From NCBI RefSeq assembly GCF_040676775.1, contig NZ_JBFAPP010000003.1, positions 124,001 to 188,000 on the forward strand: a stretch of DNA of 64,000 nucleotides, written 5' to 3'. Position numbers and translations under genes: made by a program. Numbering within the stretch: position 1 is the stretch's first letter; each line of letters begins with the position of its first letter. Under the pieces are notes generated by a model. That model worked only from the letters and a program-made list of their open reading frames with translations. It made no database searches and was not told the origin of the DNA. This DNA is from Micromonospora_G sp040676775. Lineage in GTDB: Bacteria; Actinomycetota; Actinomycetes; Mycobacteriales; Micromonosporaceae. Shown here one piece after another: positions 1-6,937 of this stretch.

Positions 1-1
1 A

Positions 2-445
2 CGCTCGATCGGCTGCGTCTTCCAGGACTTCCGGCTGCTGCCCAACCGCACCGCGTACGAGAACGTTGCCTTCGCCCTCGAGGTGATCGGCAAGACCAAG
101 GCGGTCGCCCGCCGGGTCGTGCCCGAGGTGCTGGAACTGGTCGGCCTCGGCGGCAAGGAGCACCGCTACCCGCACGAGTTGTCCGGTGGCGAGCAGCAGC
201 GGGTGGCGGTGGCGCGGGCGTTCGTGAACCGGCCGCTGATCCTGCTGGCCGACGAGCCCACCGGAAACCTCGACCCCGACACGTCCATCGAGATCATGCG
301 TCTGCTGGACCGGATCAACCGCACCGGTACCACGGTCGTGATGGTTACCCACGACTCCAACATCGTCAACCAGATGCGCCGCCGCGTCATCGAGATCGAG
401 AGTGGTCGCATCGTGCGCGACCAGGCCCGTGGCGTCTACGGCTGA
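2..445 (+). CDS. ftsE: Cell-division ABC ATPase FtsE, 5' end cut by window
   Basis: ATP-binding subunit of the FtsEX complex, which couples ATP hydrolysis at the divisome to activation of cell-wall hydrolases. The frame is open to the left edge, so the start and Walker A lie outside. Visible are the Q-loop region (CVFQDF), the ABC signature LSGGEQQR, Walker B LLADEPTGNLD and the switch histidine in MVTHD. The 147 residues seen correspond to roughly the last two thirds of a normal FtsE of about 230 residues. ftsX follows after 78 bp on the same strand, the usual order. Identification is secure from motifs and synteny. Confidence 0.95.
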   Translation, partial: RSIGCVFQDFRLLPNRTAYENVAFALEVIGKTKAVARRVVPEVLELVGLGGKEHRYPHELSGGEQQRVAVARAFVNRPLILLADEPTGNLDPDTSIEIMRLLDRINRTGTTVVMVTHDSNIVNQMRRRVIEIESGRIVRDQARGVYG

Positions 446-523
446 GCCCCGGCGCTCAGACGGCCGACCCGGCCCTGACCTGACGACGAACGACCCTCTG
501 CGGAGATCCGGAAGGAACCCCCG

Positions 524-1399
524 ATGCGCGTGAAATACGTCCTGTCCGAGGTGTTGGTCGGACTGTGGCGCAACGTGACGATGACCATCGCGATGATCAT
601 TACGATGGCCGTGTCGTTGACGATGCTGGGCGCCAGCGGCCTGATGTACCTCCAGGTCGACACCATGAAGGACTTCTACTACGACAAGATCGAAGTCGCG
701 ATCTTCCTCAAGGTCGACATCCCGGACGATCAGCGGCTGGGCCTCGAGGGCGAGCTGAAGAGCGACCCGCTGGTGGAAGAGGTCCTCTTCGAGTCGGGTG
801 AGGACGCGTACAACAAGTTCCGGACCATGTTCCAGGACGCGCCCGACCTGGTGAACGCGGTCAAGCCGGAGCAGTTGCCCGAGTCGTTCCGGGTGAAGCT
901 GAAGAACCCGGAGGAATACCAGGCCGTCTACGACAAGTACAAGGACACCGAGGGCGTCGACGAGATCGTCGACCAGCGGCGACTTCTCGACAAGATCTTC
1001 AACATCCTCAGCGCGGTGCAGAAGATGGGCCTGGTAGCCGCCTCGATCATGGCGATCGCCGCCCTGCTCCTGGTCGGCAACACGATCCAGGTCGCCGCGT
1101 ACAGCAAGCGCCGCGAGGTCGCGGTCATGAAACTCGTCGGTGCGTCCAACTGGTTCATCCAGGCACCATTCGTGCTCGAGGCGGTGGTGGCCGGTCTTAT
1201 CGGCTCCCTCATCGGCTTCGGCGCGCTGGTCCTGGGCAAGGTCTTCCTGCTGGACGGCTCGCTACGGGACCTGACCGACCTGCTCACCCCGATCGAGTGG
1301 AGCCGGGTGCTGCTGATGCTGCCGCTGATGGCCGGTGCCGGCTGCCTGGTCAGCGCGGTCACCGCCTGGGTCACCCTCCGCTTCTACCTGCGGGTCTAG
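524..1399 (+). CDS. ftsX: Cell-division permease-like protein FtsX
   Basis: Membrane partner of FtsE; it passes the ATPase signal across the membrane to peptidoglycan hydrolases. The 291-residue protein has the family layout: a cytoplasmic N-terminus, a first membrane segment around residues 20-45, an extracellular domain to about residue 165, then three membrane segments. The motif KRREVAVMKLVGA lies in the cytoplasmic loop that contacts FtsE, and the protein ends in FYLRV. The ATG start has GGAAGGA about 8 bases upstream. It is followed by a strong stem-loop and then smpB, the conserved actinobacterial order. Confidence 0.96.
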   Translation: MRVKYVLSEVLVGLWRNVTMTIAMIITMAVSLTMLGASGLMYLQVDTMKDFYYDKIEVAIFLKVDIPDDQRLGLEGELKSDPLVEEVLFESGEDAYNKFRTMFQDAPDLVNAVKPEQLPESFRVKLKNPEEYQAVYDKYKDTEGVDEIVDQRRLLDKIFNILSAVQKMGLVAASIMAIAALLLVGNTIQVAAYSKRREVAVMKLVGASNWFIQAPFVLEAVVAGLIGSLIGFGALVLGKVFLLDGSLRDLTDLLTPIEWSRVLLMLPLMAGAGCLVSAVTAWVTLRFYLRV

Positions 1400-1442
1400 C
1401 TTCCGGTACGGGTCGTTCGGCCCGTTCGGGGGTGTAATCGGA

Positions 1443-1490
1443 CACAAGGGCCTTCGGTGGCGCGAAAAGCGCTAACCGGAGGCCCTTGTG
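1443..1490 (+). terminator. Stem-loop terminator after ftsX
   Basis: Arms 1443-1458 and 1475-1490 pair over 16 positions with a single G-U, and the loop contains an inner GGCGC/GCGC stem. There is no T-tract, as is common in high-GC actinobacteria. It separates ftsEX from smpB. Confidence 0.7.
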
Positions 1491-1560
1491 CACGAGGTAG
1501 CATTGCGCGGCCGTCAACAGAGTCCGGCGGCCGTCAACGCAGCGGAGAGGGGTGGCGCGG

Positions 1561-2037
1561 ATGCCACGGGAGAAGGGGCGCAAGGTCGTCGCCTCCAACC
1601 GGAAGGCGCGCCACGACTACGCCATTCTCGACACGTACGAGGCAGGCATGGCGTTGACCGGCACCGAGGTCAAGTCCCTGCGCGCCGGCCGTGCCTCACT
1701 GGTCGACGCCTTCGCCCAGGAGCGCAGCGGGGAGCTGTTCCTGCATGGGATGCACATCCCGGAGTACACCCAGGGCACCTGGACCAACCACGAGCCCCGC
1801 CGTACGCGCAAGCTGCTGCTCAACCGGATCGAGATCAACCGGCTGCTCGGCAAGCTGAAGGAGAGCGGCCTGACCCTGGTCCCGCTCTCGGTCTACTTCA
1901 ACGACGGCTGGGCCAAGGTGGAGATCGGCCTCGCCCGGGGTAAGAAGTCGTACGACAAGCGCCAGGACCTGGCCAAGCGGGACGCCGACCGCGAGATCGC
2001 GAAGGCGGCCGGCCGGCGTGGCAAGGGCATGGACTGA
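1561..2037 (+). CDS. smpB: SsrA-binding protein SmpB
   Basis: RNA-binding partner of tmRNA in trans-translation; it brings alanyl-tmRNA to stalled ribosomes. The 158-residue protein has the hallmark N-terminus GRKVVASNRKARHDY, then TGTEVKSLRAGRASL, and the basic C-terminal tail KSYDKRQDLAKRDADREI used in the decoding centre. The ATG at 1561 is chosen because GGAGAGG lies 10 bases upstream and SmpB proteins usually begin close to the PREKGRK segment. An in-frame GTG at 1552 would sit directly on the ribosome site. The tmRNA gene lies 99 bp downstream. Confidence 0.96.
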   Translation: MPREKGRKVVASNRKARHDYAILDTYEAGMALTGTEVKSLRAGRASLVDAFAQERSGELFLHGMHIPEYTQGTWTNHEPRRTRKLLLNRIEINRLLGKLKESGLTLVPLSVYFNDGWAKVEIGLARGKKSYDKRQDLAKRDADREIAKAAGRRGKGMD

Positions 2038-2136
2038 CCTGACCTGGGGCGACGCGCCGGGACGGGGATCCGGAATTAACCCGGTGGCGCGAGGCGTTAA
2101 GGTTGGGGTGGCTGCCACGTCAGGTGGCCCTGTCTA

Positions 2137-2509
2137 GGGGGTGACTGGTTTCGACTTCGTACGCTGCGTCAGGGGAAGCGAGCCGAGGAAGCCGACGTCG
2201 TCTCGAGAATCGGTCGTCGGAAACCAATAAGCGCCAAGCAAAATCGCGCTGACTTCGCTCTCGCCGCCTGAGGCGAGTAGCAAGTCTGTCGGCCTGGGAG
2301 TGCCTTCGTCCCAGTCTGCCGGCATCAGCTAGAAGGCTGGCCAATCGAACCCGGTCGCGGGGTTCGTGCGGCGAGATTAATCAGCGACTGGGCCCGTCAC
2401 ACCAACTCGCTCGCGTGATCGGTGGGGCCGAGTAGAGGCATAGCGAGCTGCGCTCGGAGAAGTCCTGACAATCCGACGAAGGACCCGGGTTCGATTCCCG
2501 GCACCTCCA
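2137..2509 (+). ncRNA. ssrA: Transfer-messenger RNA (tmRNA)
   Basis: The acceptor stem pairs GGGGGTG (2137-2143) with CACCTCC (2502-2508), with one G-U, and the discriminator A is at 2509. The 5' box TGACTGGTTTCGACTT and the T-arm GGGTTCGATTCCC are diagnostic. The tag reading frame at 2233-2271 gives the resume codon GCC and the peptide AKQNRADFALAA followed by TGA; the ALAA end is the proteolysis signal. CCA is not encoded (ACCC follows), so it must be added after transcription. Adjacent to smpB as expected. Confidence 0.97.
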
Positions 2510-2516
2510 CCCAGCG

Positions 2517-2557
2517 CTCTGCGCCCCGGTCCTCGGACCGGGGCGCAGAGTCGTTTT
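2517..2557 (+). terminator. Rho-independent terminator of ssrA
   Basis: A perfect 16-bp stem (2517-2532 with 2535-2550) is followed by TCGTTTTA. It lies a few bases after the tmRNA 3' end. Confidence 0.88.
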
Positions 2558-2677
2558 AGCCGATCTGCGCCCCGGTGGGGGCCGACCGGGGACGGATCGG
2601 GCACCCCGAGGGCTGGACACCGGTGGGGTGGTGGACTCACCATCAGCTCAGGCGGTAGGCGCTCAAGGAGGTGCGTC

Positions 2678-3157
2678 ATGGTGACCGGCCCGATCCAGCA
2701 CCCGGTAGCGGCGTTTCCGACCGGCGACCCGATCGCCCTGCGCGCGGCACGGCGGCACCGGGTCACGCTGCTCCGCGAGATCCATGCCTTCGAGCAGGCC
2801 CTGGCCGGTCCGGCCGACGATCCGGACTGGCGAGCGCGGGTCACGCTTCGGCTGGACGGGCTGCGGGGTGAGTTCACCGAGCACGTCAGGCTGACCGAGG
2901 GCCGCTCCGGGCTCTACGCCGAACTGCTCGACCGGGCACCACGGCTGGCCCGGACCGTACACGTGCTGCTGCGCGAGCACGCCGCGGTGGCTGCCGTACT
3001 CGCCGCTCTGCAACGCCGGGCGCAACTGCCCGAGGCGACCACCGAGGAACTGCGTGGCTGGGCCGGTGACCTGCTTCGGGAACTGTCCCGGCACCGGCAG
3101 CGCGGTGCCGACCTGGTCTACCGGGCCTACGGCACCGACATCGGCCGCCCGAGCTGA
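2678..3157 (+). CDS. Hemerythrin-like domain protein
   Basis: A 159-residue helical protein resembling the HHE/hemerythrin-like fold, which can hold a di-iron site and often senses oxygen or redox state. What is seen: spaced histidine-acid segments (LREIHAFEQAL, EFTEHVRLTEG, LLREHAAVAAV, ELSRHRQRGADLVYRAY) in a four-helix pattern and no signal peptide. AAGGAGG lies 6 bases before the ATG at 2678. It stands alone after the tmRNA. Metal binding is an inference; the family is diverse and some members lose ligands. Confidence 0.7.
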   Translation: MVTGPIQHPVAAFPTGDPIALRAARRHRVTLLREIHAFEQALAGPADDPDWRARVTLRLDGLRGEFTEHVRLTEGRSGLYAELLDRAPRLARTVHVLLREHAAVAAVLAALQRRAQLPEATTEELRGWAGDLLRELSRHRQRGADLVYRAYGTDIGRPS

Positions 3158-3240
3158 CCGAGCCGGCAGGATCGTGCCGGTCCGACGCGCCGACGATCGC
3201 CTGTACGGAACCCGACACCGCCCGCTGACGTCTGATCGAC

Positions 3241-4188
3241 ATGCGACGTTTTCCCGCCCCGCTGGGCCTCGCGATGCTGTTGACCCTCGCCGCATGTGCA
3301 CAGCCGGACACCTCGACCGGCGCCGCGCCGGACCGCCGGTCCGACGCTTTCCAACAGCGGGCGACCGAGGTCGCAGCGGCCTGGCAGGCGGCCGTGCCAC
3401 CGGACTGGCGCGGCGGGTACGTCCCCCTGCAGGATCCGACCGTGGTGCCGGCCGACGCCCGGCTCGGTGAGGACACCAAACAGGCCCTCGTCGCCGGCTG
3501 GTACCGGGAACGGGCTCCGCTGCCGGCCGCGGTGCCGGCCGACGGCACGATCACCTTCCCGGACGGCAAGCTCACCGTGCCACTGGTGAGCGCCGTCGAC
3601 GCGTACCGCCAGCTCGACCAGGGTGACCCGCCGGCCTGTCCGAGGGGGCCCAAGCTGCCGCCGCCGCCCATGCCCGACGCCAGCGGGCCGGACGGCTCGG
3701 TCAGCGGGCCGGCGACGATCGCCTGTACCCCGCTCACCGTCACCAAGGTCGAGCTGGGCACGACCACCATCCGGACCAGCCGAGGCGAGGCCACGGTGCC
3801 GGCCTGGCTGTTCACGGTCGACGAGATCGGCGCCCGGGTCGCCCGGGTGGCGGTCGCCGCGAGCGCGACCGGGACCCTGCCGGAGCCGCCCGCGCCCGCG
3901 GGCGCCCCGGTCGAGGGTCTGGTCGGCGCGCAGGACCTGGTCGGGACCGACGGGTCCACGCTGACCTACCGGCTGGGCGTCGGCGCCTGCGACACCGAGG
4001 TCACCCCACTCGTACGGGAACAGGACGACCTGGTGCTGATCGGCGGTACGGCGGTCCGATCCGACGGCATCTGCACCGACCAACTGCTACTGCAACCGGT
4101 CACGGTGACCCTGGAGGCGCCGCTGGGCGCCCGTACCGTGCTCGACGCCGCCTCAGGACGGCCGCTGATCCTGACCACGGCCCGCTGA
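3241..4188 (+). CDS. Putative lipoprotein of unknown function
   Basis: 315 residues with a short lipoprotein signal: basic start MRRFP, hydrophobic run, then lipobox LAAC with the modifiable cysteine at about residue 19. The mature part is acidic and proline-rich with no domain I can name. It has a paired-domain look, with the CTPLTVTK region in the middle and a second half ending ILTTAR. It faces mtnP convergently, and a shared hairpin separates the two. Anchoring on the outer face of the membrane is inferred from the lipobox. Confidence 0.75.
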   Translation: MRRFPAPLGLAMLLTLAACAQPDTSTGAAPDRRSDAFQQRATEVAAAWQAAVPPDWRGGYVPLQDPTVVPADARLGEDTKQALVAGWYRERAPLPAAVPADGTITFPDGKLTVPLVSAVDAYRQLDQGDPPACPRGPKLPPPPMPDASGPDGSVSGPATIACTPLTVTKVELGTTTIRTSRGEATVPAWLFTVDEIGARVARVAVAASATGTLPEPPAPAGAPVEGLVGAQDLVGTDGSTLTYRLGVGACDTEVTPLVREQDDLVLIGGTAVRSDGICTDQLLLQPVTVTLEAPLGARTVLDAASGRPLILTTAR

Positions 4189-4234
4189 TCCTCCTCGGCG
4201 GCCCGGTCCGGGCAGCCGCGCTCGCGCGGCGCGT

Positions 4235-4274
4235 CCTGATCCGCCGGCGGTCTCCCTGCCGCCGGCGGATCAGG
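4235..4274. terminator. Bidirectional hairpin between convergent genes
   Basis: Perfect 16-bp arms (4235-4250, 4259-4274) with an 8-base loop. It lies between the lipoprotein gene and mtnP and overlaps the mtnP stop codon, so it could stop transcripts from both sides. Confidence 0.75.
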
Positions 4275-5073
4275 GCAGTTCGATCGGCAGGGTGATCCCG
4301 TCCAGGCTGTGCGCGCAGGCGCAGGAGCGCTCCAGCGGCAGCGTCGCGACCGCGTCGAGCAGCAGCTCGCGCAGCCGTTCGGTGTTCTCGCCGAAGACCC
4401 GGAACACCTCTTCCTGGGTGACTCCCTCGCCACCCTCCACCCCGGCGTCCAGGTCGGTGACCAGGGCGATCGAGGTGTAGCAGAGTTCCAGCTCACGGGC
4501 GAGTACGGCTTCCGGGTGCCCGGTCATGTTGATCACCGAGCCGCCGATGGCGGTGTACCAGCGGGACTCGGCACGGGTGGAGAAGCGCGGACCCTCGACC
4601 ACCACCATGGTCCCGCCGTCGCGGGCCTCGATGCCCTGCCGCTGCGCGGTGGTCAGCACCGCACGCCGACCGTGCGGGCAGTACGGGTCGGCGAACGACA
4701 CGTGCACGGCACCGGTGTCGTAGTAGGTCTGCTCCCGGCCGCTGGTCCGGTCGACCAGCTGGTCCGGCACCACGAACGTGCCCGGCCCCAGTTCCGGCCG
4801 CAGGCCGCCGACCGCGCACGGGGCGAGGATCTGCCGTACGCCGAGGGAGCGCAGCGCCCACAGGTTGGCCCGGTACGGAATCCGGTGCGGCGGGTGCCGG
4901 TGATCGCGCCCGTGCCGGGGCAGGAAGGCCACCGGTCGGCCGGCGACCTCGGCGATCGTGATCGGGTCGGACGGATCGCCGTACGGAGTCCGTACGGCGT
5001 GCTCGGTGGCACCGTCCAGGAGGGCGTAGAGGCCGGAGCCTCCGATGACGGCAAGCTCTGCGTGTGCACTCAC
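4270..5073 (-). CDS. mtnP: S-methyl-5'-thioadenosine phosphorylase
   Basis: Phosphorolyses methylthioadenosine to adenine and methylthioribose 1-phosphate in methionine salvage. The 267-residue sequence shows the PNP/MTAP family features: N-terminal IGGSGLY phosphate loop, LPRHGR then HPPHRIPYRAN, the purine-site stretch EGPRFSTRAES, and the MTA-type SVINMTGHPE. The GTG at 5073 is preferred because the protein then begins SAHAELAVIGGSG, as relatives do. A longer frame to 5127 adds only low-complexity residues. Related purine nucleoside phosphorylases are the alternative, but the NMTGHPE segment favours MTAP. Confidence 0.92.
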   Translation of the reverse strand: MSAHAELAVIGGSGLYALLDGATEHAVRTPYGDPSDPITIAEVAGRPVAFLPRHGRDHRHPPHRIPYRANLWALRSLGVRQILAPCAVGGLRPELGPGTFVVPDQLVDRTSGREQTYYDTGAVHVSFADPYCPHGRRAVLTTAQRQGIEARDGGTMVVVEGPRFSTRAESRWYTAIGGSVINMTGHPEAVLARELELCYTSIALVTDLDAGVEGGEGVTQEEVFRVFGENTERLRELLLDAVATLPLERSCACAHSLDGITLPIELP

Positions 5074-5403
5074 GGGCCTACCCTGCCATCCCCGCCCGCC
5101 CCGACGCCCGGTAGCCCCGGTCCACATCCGCCGGCCGCGCGCGGTCGCGGCAAGCGAGCGTCATCGGGATGATCCGGACGGTCCGGGTTATCGCCGGTTG
5201 CTCAACTCGCACTGGCCGTCCAGACCTTAGCCAGCGACAGTCGTGCAAGCTATGGTGCGAGGCATGGCGTTGACTGCGCGCATGGTCGCGTTTGACGGTG
5301 TGGATCCGGTATGGCCGACGATGTTCGGCCCTTCCCGTGACTGCGCCTCCGAGTAGAGATGTCCGGCGTACAGGGTGAGGGCCAGGCGATCGGGGGGCGC
5401 GCC
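5074..5403. other. Intergenic region between divergent mtnP and yqgE
   Basis: About 330 bp of divergent upstream sequence. It must hold promoters for both sides. I see no convincing hexamer pair, repeat or RNA gene in it. Confidence 0.5.
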
Positions 5404-5958
5404 ATGGCGTCGATGACCGGGCAACTGCTGGTCGCGACCCCGTCACTGAAAGATCCCAACTTCGACCGTACGGTGGTGCTGCTGGTCGCGCACGAGCCCG
5501 GCGGCGCCCTGGGCGTGGTGCTCAACCGCGCCACCGAGGTGCCGGTCGCCGATGTGCTCGGTGCCTGGGGCAGCCTCGCCGGCGAGCCCGCGGTGCTGTT
5601 CGAGGGTGGGCCGGTGCAACCGGAGTCGGCGATCTGCCTGGCCCGGATGCGCACCCCGGTACGCCGGGTGAAGGGCTTCCATCAGGTCTCCGGCGCGGTG
5701 GGCACGGTGGACCTGTCCGTCGACCCGGAGCGGATCGGTGACGCCGTCTCCGGGATCCGGGTCTTCGCCGGCTACTCCGGTTGGTCACCGGGGCAACTGG
5801 AGGCGGAGATCGAGAGTGGGTCGTGGTTCGTCCTGGACGCCCTGCCCGGTGACGCGTTTGTCGACCGGCCGGACGACCTGTGGCCGATGGTGTTGCGTCG
5901 GCAGGGCGGCATGATGGCCGCGGTGGCGCACTTCCCGCCGGACGTGGCCCTGAACTAG
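5404..5958 (+). CDS. YqgE/AlgH family protein (UPF0301)
   Basis: A 184-residue single-domain protein of the YqgE/AlgH family, whose biochemical role is not settled. The family opening MTGQLLVATPSLKDPNFDRTV is present, then GALGVVLNRATEV, VLFEGGPVQP, and the C-terminal segment RVFAGYSGWSPGQLEAEI. The start at 5404 places a G-rich stretch about 6 bases upstream and matches the usual family N-terminus. An upstream in-frame ATG at 5359 would add 15 residues. It precedes the tRNA-Ala gene. Confidence 0.88.
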   Translation: MASMTGQLLVATPSLKDPNFDRTVVLLVAHEPGGALGVVLNRATEVPVADVLGAWGSLAGEPAVLFEGGPVQPESAICLARMRTPVRRVKGFHQVSGAVGTVDLSVDPERIGDAVSGIRVFAGYSGWSPGQLEAEIESGSWFVLDALPGDAFVDRPDDLWPMVLRRQGGMMAAVAHFPPDVALN

Positions 5959-5997
5959 CTGGTCGGGGGCGGGGTGCCGGAGTGCGACCCCTCGGAG

Positions 5998-6026
5998 ATG
6001 ACCTAGCGGCGGGGCATGTGTAATAT
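5998..6026 (+). promoter_or_regulatory. Candidate promoter of tRNA-Ala
   Basis: ATGACC (5998-6003) and TAATAT (6021-6026) are separated by 17 bases. The -10 element is an AT island in GC-rich sequence, about 36 bases before the mature tRNA 5' end. Confidence 0.45.
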
Positions 6027-6061
6027 TGCGCGAGTGCCCGAGAGATCGGGCAAGCAAGTAG

Positions 6062-6134
6062 GGGGCCGTGGCGCAGCTGGTAGCGCACCACACTGGCAGT
6101 GTGGGGGTCAGGGGTTCGAGTCCCCTCGGCTCCA
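6062..6134 (+). tRNA. tRNA-Ala (anticodon GGC)
   Basis: A 73-base cloverleaf. The acceptor stem GGGGCCG/CGGCTCC carries the G3-U70 identity pair of alanine tRNAs. The anticodon stem CCACA/TGTGG encloses the loop CTGGCAG, giving anticodon GGC. The T-arm is GGGGTTCGAGTCCCC. Discriminator A is at 6134 and CCA is not encoded. Confidence 0.96.
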
Positions 6135-6721
6135 CCCCTAGGTAGTGGTTCGAGGGCTCGTTCGCCGATCGTGGCGGGCGGGCCCTCGGTCATTTGACCC
6201 CGACTCTTGGATCCCGGCCGGGGCGTCGTGGCTCGGCCCGACACGTCATGTGACGACCGTCACTCTCTGAGTTCTGTGTGGGCGGTGGGGCGGACGGATG
6301 GCGCGGCGCCGATGAGCGCTTGACCTTTGTTCTCAGGCGGGGCCGCTGATTGTGGTCGCCAGGTAGTCGTATTCGCTACGCACCGCCCCTCGTCTAGGCG
6401 GCTGGCCGGCGGTGCGTTTGATGCGGTTCGTGCTGATGACCTCGATGTACGCGCTGCGCCGCCGCCGGCCCGTGTCTGTCAGATTTGTGTGCTAGCCGTT
6501 ACTCATCGTGGTGCTCCGTCTCTCCGCGGGGGGCGCGATCCCTCCGTGGCCCGTCGTTGGTCGACTCGCGCCGGTGGGCGCTCTGATCTGGAGGCGGGTA
6601 GATCTGTTGTCGTGATCGGCGGGTTGGATGCTCCCTTTCGGATCGACGGATCGCCGCTTACGGGGAGTGTTGATTTGTTGCGTGTACATGTCATTCGCGC
6701 TGACCATCAAAAGTCGTGGCC
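6135..6721. other. Gene-poor stretch at the left border of the cluster
   Basis: No protein gene can be supported here. A loose inverted repeat (GAGGGC ... GCCCTC, about 6151-6185) may terminate the tRNA transcript. Base composition is visibly lower in GC than in the flanks, which fits a junction between core genome and an acquired cluster just 3' of a tRNA gene. No clear direct repeat of the tRNA 3' end was found in this window. Confidence 0.4.
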
Positions 6722-6751
6722 TTGACTCGGGCGTGCCGCCCTATCCATACT
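6722..6751 (+). promoter_or_regulatory. Candidate promoter of the 21-residue peptide gene
   Basis: TTGACT (6722-6727) and CATACT (6746-6751) are separated by 18 bases. A start site near 6758 would leave a leader of about 37 bases before the ATG at 6795. This is among the best sigma70-like pairs I noticed in this GC-rich window. Confidence 0.45.
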
Positions 6752-6794
6752 TGTGGAACTTATGCACTTCGATGTACAGCAGGAGGTGAAAGAA

Positions 6795-6860
6795 ATGAAG
6801 GTCAAGGTTGCCGAGAAGCAGGAAACCGTCCGCACCACCACGCCGTACGTCGCTGGCTAG
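6795..6860 (+). CDS. 21-residue peptide, candidate precursor or signal peptide
   Basis: A very short gene: ATG at 6795, 21 codons, TAG at 6858. A near-perfect ribosome site AGGAGGTGA lies 5-6 bases upstream, a promoter-like pair lies further up, and a 12-bp stem-loop follows 8 bases after the stop. The product starts MKVKVAEKQE and ends TTTPYVAG: a charged, Lys/Glu-rich N-terminus and a neutral C-terminus with three Thr, one Pro and one Tyr. This is the leader/core shape of ribosomal peptide precursors. A prolyl oligopeptidase, a family limited to peptides of about 30 residues or less, is encoded three genes downstream; cleavage after the only Pro would free YVAG. Alternatives are a TPR-receptor signal peptide or an attenuation leader (three Thr codons before a hairpin). 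I cannot assign a known family. Confidence 0.6.
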   Translation: MKVKVAEKQETVRTTTPYVAG

Positions 6861-6868
6861 GTGAAATC

Positions 6869-6898
6869 GGTGGGGGCTCGTTAATTCGGGCCCCCACC
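6869..6898 (+). terminator. Stem-loop between the peptide gene and the ATPase gene
   Basis: Arms 6869-6880 and 6887-6898 form 12 pairs including one T-G, around the loop TTAATT. There is no T-tract. It could act as a partial terminator that makes the short upstream transcript more abundant than the downstream operon, a common arrangement for precursor-peptide genes. Confidence 0.6.
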
Positions 6899-6937
6899 TC
6901 CCCATGAGACATTCCGGCCCCTGGGAGAGAACCCTGC

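Noticed and set aside
6062..6134. tRNA-Ala as an integration site of a mobile element
   Set aside because: The cluster begins near the tRNA, but no integrase and no repeat of the tRNA 3' end were found within the window.
6327..6725. A 132-codon frame in the cluster border
   Set aside because: No ribosome site, no actinobacterial codon bias at third positions and no recognisable pattern; treated as non-coding.
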